DNA from: Streptomyces canus
GTDB taxonomy: Bacteria; Actinomycetota; Actinomycetes; Streptomycetales; Streptomycetaceae
Assembly: GCF_041435015.1 (NCBI RefSeq)
Contig: NZ_CP107989.1
Span: 2,418,001-2,482,000 of the forward strand
Direction: 5' to 3'
Length of the DNA stretch: 64,000 nucleotides
Shown: positions 61,891 through 64,000 of the stretch, piece after piece
Position numbering within the stretch: position 1 is the first letter of the stretch
Layout of the letters: each line of letters opens with the position of its first letter
Position numbers and translations under genes: made by a program
The notes under the pieces: model-generated
What the model was told of the DNA's origin: nothing
The model's database searches: none
The model's input: the letters and a program-made list of their open reading frames with translations, nothing else

Positions 61891-64000
61891 ATGCAGGTCT
61901 GGCCTGGAGAGGCGTATCCACTCGGTGCCACGTACGACGGCGCCGGTACCAACTTCGCGGTCTTCACGGAGGCCGCGAACCGAGTAGAGCTGTGTCTGTT
62001 GCACGACGACGGCTCGGAAACGGCGGTGGAACTGCGCGAGAGCGACGCGTTCGTCCGGCATGCGTACCTGCCCGGCGTGATGCCCGGACAGCGCTACGGC
62101 TTTCGCGCTCACGGCCCGTACGCGCCCGAGCGCGGCCTGCGCTGCAACTCGTCGAAGCTGCTGCTCGACCCGTACGCGCGCGCGATCAGCGGTTCCATCC
62201 GCTGGGGCGAGGAGGTGTACGGCTATCACTTCGACTCGCCCGACAAGCGCAATGATCTCGACTCGGCGCCGCACACCATGACGTCGGTCGTGGTCAACCC
62301 GTACTTCGACTGGGGCGACGACCGGCGGCCCCGGATCGGGTACCACGAGACGGTGATCTACGAGGCGCACGTCAAGGGCCTCACCATGCGGCACCCGGGG
62401 CTGCCCGAGGAGCTGCGCGGCACCTACGCCGCCCTGGCGCATCCCGCGATCATCGAGCACCTGGTGGAGCTCGGCGTCACCACCCTGGAGCTGATGCCCG
62501 TCCACCAGTTCGTGAACGATCACCGCCTGGTCGACATGGGCCTGAACAATTACTGGGGCTACAACACGATCGGTTTCTTCGCCCCGCACAACGCGTACGC
62601 CTCCTGGGGCGACCGCGGCCAGCAGGTCCTGGAGTTCAAATCGGCGGTCAGGGCGCTGCACGAGGCCGGGATCGAGGTCATCCTGGATGTCGTCTACAAC
62701 CACACCGCCGAGGGCAACCATCTGGGCCCGACGCTGTCCTTCAAGGGCCTCGACAACCCGCAGTACTACCGCCTGACCGATGACCAGCGGTACTACATGG
62801 ACACCACGGGCACCGGGAACTCGCTGCTCATGAGGTCCCCGCACGTACTCCAGCTGATCATGGACTCGCTGCGGTACTGGGTCACCGAGATGCATGTCGA
62901 CGGCTTCCGCTTCGACCTCGCGGCGACCCTGGCCCGGCAGTTCCACGAGGTGGACCGGCTGTCGTCGTTCTTCGACCTGGTGCAGCAGGACCCGGTGGTC
63001 TCCCAGGTGAAGCTGATCGCCGAACCGTGGGACGTCGGCGAGGGCGGCTACCAGGTGGGGAACTTCCCGCCGCTGTGGACCGAGTGGAACGGCAAGTACC
63101 GCGACACCGTGCGGGACCTGTGGCGGGGCGAGCCGCGCGCGCTCGCGGAGTTCGCGTCCCGGCTGACCGGGTCCTCCGACCTCTACCAGGACGACGGACG
63201 GCGTCCGCTGGCCTCCATCAACTTCGTGACCTGCCACGACGGGTTCACCCTGCACGACCTCGTCTCGTACAACGACAAGCACAACGAGGCCAACGGAGAG
63301 GACAACCGCGACGGCGAGAGCCACAACCGGTCCTGGAACTGCGGGGCGGAGGGCGAGACGAACGACCCCGCGGTGCGGGAGCTGCGCGCCCGGCAGATGC
63401 GCAACTTCATCGCCACGCTGATGCTGTCCCAGGGCGTCCCGATGATCAGCCACGGCGACGAGGTCGCGCGTACGCAGCGTGGCAACAACAACGCGTACTG
63501 CCAGGACAGCGAGCTGGCCTGGGTGGGATGGCCGGAATCCTCCGGCGAAACGGGGCTCGGCGCCGAGCTGCTGGCCTTCACGCGCGCGATGGTGTGGCTG
63601 CGCAAGGACCACCCGGTTTTCCGCCGTCGCCGCTTCTTCCACGGGCGGCCCGTGGAGGGCACCCACGACGAGCTGTCCGACATCGCCTGGTTCACGCCCG
63701 AGGGCAAGGAGATGACCCAGCGGGACTGGGACCACGCGCAGGCCTCGGCGCTGACGGCCTTCCTCAACGGCAACGCGATCTCCGAGCCGGGCCCCCGTGG
63801 AGAGCGGATCACCGACGACTCGTTCCTGCTGATGTTCAACGCCTCGCCCAAGGCGCTGGACTTCGTGGTGCCGGTCAACCACGGCCGGCAGTGGCAGGTC
63901 GTGGTCGACACCGGCCGCCCGGACGGGGTGCCGCCGGGCACGGGGGCGAAGGTGCAGGCCGGGGATCGGCTGACGCTGGTGGACCGCAGCATGACGGTGC
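61891..64000 (+). CDS. glgX: Glycogen debranching enzyme GlgX, 3' end outside the window
   Basis: 703 codons are visible and the end is cut. The CBM48 domain opens PLGATYDGAGTNFAVFTEAA. GH13 motifs follow in order: DVVYNHT, MHVDGFRFDLA, VKLIAEPWD and FVTCHDGFTLHD. It hydrolyses alpha-1,6 branches of glycogen or limit dextrins. ATG 61891 has GAAAGAG 8 bases upstream. It is divergent from the copper amine oxidase pair. Confidence 0.92.
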   Translation, partial: MQVWPGEAYPLGATYDGAGTNFAVFTEAANRVELCLLHDDGSETAVELRESDAFVRHAYLPGVMPGQRYGFRAHGPYAPERGLRCNSSKLLLDPYARAISGSIRWGEEVYGYHFDSPDKRNDLDSAPHTMTSVVVNPYFDWGDDRRPRIGYHETVIYEAHVKGLTMRHPGLPEELRGTYAALAHPAIIEHLVELGVTTLELMPVHQFVNDHRLVDMGLNNYWGYNTIGFFAPHNAYASWGDRGQQVLEFKSAVRALHEAGIEVILDVVYNHTAEGNHLGPTLSFKGLDNPQYYRLTDDQRYYMDTTGTGNSLLMRSPHVLQLIMDSLRYWVTEMHVDGFRFDLAATLARQFHEVDRLSSFFDLVQQDPVVSQVKLIAEPWDVGEGGYQVGNFPPLWTEWNGKYRDTVRDLWRGEPRALAEFASRLTGSSDLYQDDGRRPLASINFVTCHDGFTLHDLVSYNDKHNEANGEDNRDGESHNRSWNCGAEGETNDPAVRELRARQMRNFIATLMLSQGVPMISHGDEVARTQRGNNNAYCQDSELAWVGWPESSGETGLGAELLAFTRAMVWLRKDHPVFRRRRFFHGRPVEGTHDELSDIAWFTPEGKEMTQRDWDHAQASALTAFLNGNAISEPGPRGERITDDSFLLMFNASPKALDFVVPVNHGRQWQVVVDTGRPDGVPPGTGAKVQAGDRLTLVDRSMTV

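Noticed and set aside
1..64000. CRISPR arrays, tRNA genes, transposases or integrases
   Set aside because: I looked on both strands and saw no regularly spaced palindromic repeats with unique spacers, no cloverleaf-type tRNA sequence and no transposase or integrase motifs.

Overview
The window is high-GC DNA with GTG starts, ATGA/GTGA stop-start overlaps, abundant LacI-family regulators and twin-arginine or lipoprotein exported binding proteins. This is typical of Streptomyces. The order sir, small Zn-ribbon gene, cysH, cysC, cysD, cysN, sulfonate-type ABC genes, cbiX, followed nearby by mgt and an erm gene, matches the arrangement I remember from S. coelicolor and S. lividans. The species cannot be named from the sequence.

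Layout. (1) 1-13767 is a plant-polysaccharide region. A minus-strand operon (binding protein, two permeases, a beta-helix glycoside hydrolase running off the left edge) faces a 2-hydroxyacid dehydrogenase and a LacI regulator. A second operon (binding protein, two permeases, a GH43 enzyme) and a second LacI gene follow. Short palindromes with LacI-type CG centres sit in the gaps between these genes. The GH43 protein carries a repetitive insertion of about 220 residues. (2) 13768-19046 holds two VOC proteins, two AraC regulators, an NmrA-like oxidoreductase and a BrkB/YihY membrane protein. (3) 19632-28510 is the most interesting block. An acyltransferase-like membrane protein precedes a two-protein system that looks like a split poly-amino-acid (Pls-type) synthetase: a carrier protein fused to a six-helix membrane protein with three left-handed beta-helix domains, and a separate adenylation-carrier protein. 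These are followed by a SyrP/TauD-like hydroxylase and SbnB/SbnA-type enzymes that make L-2,3-diaminopropionate. My inference is a diaminopropionate-based polymer, peptide or surface modification.

(4) 28511-34321 has a 117-bp tandem repeat, an AidB-like acyl-CoA dehydrogenase behind an 18-bp perfect palindrome, a GAF regulator, a secreted protein of unknown function and a GNAT protein. (5) 34361-43822 is the assimilatory sulfur operon, with a 27-residue leader peptide, sulfite reductase, APS reductase, APS kinase, ATP sulfurylase, a sulfonate-type ABC importer and the siroheme chelatase. (6) 43826-50704 has housekeeping-type genes, an MMPL exporter, and a macrolide-resistance pair: an mgt-type glycosyltransferase and an Erm methyltransferase. 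The Erm gene has a candidate attenuation leader peptide and promoter.

(7) 50715-53763 is a third sugar ABC transporter. (8) 53977-61695 contains a phosphotransferase, a divergent LysR/EamA pair, a YbaK-type deacylase, an exonuclease, a HEPN-domain protein and a two-gene copper amine oxidase-like system. (9) The window ends inside a glgX-type glycogen debranching gene. No tRNA, rRNA, CRISPR array, insertion sequence or integrase was seen.
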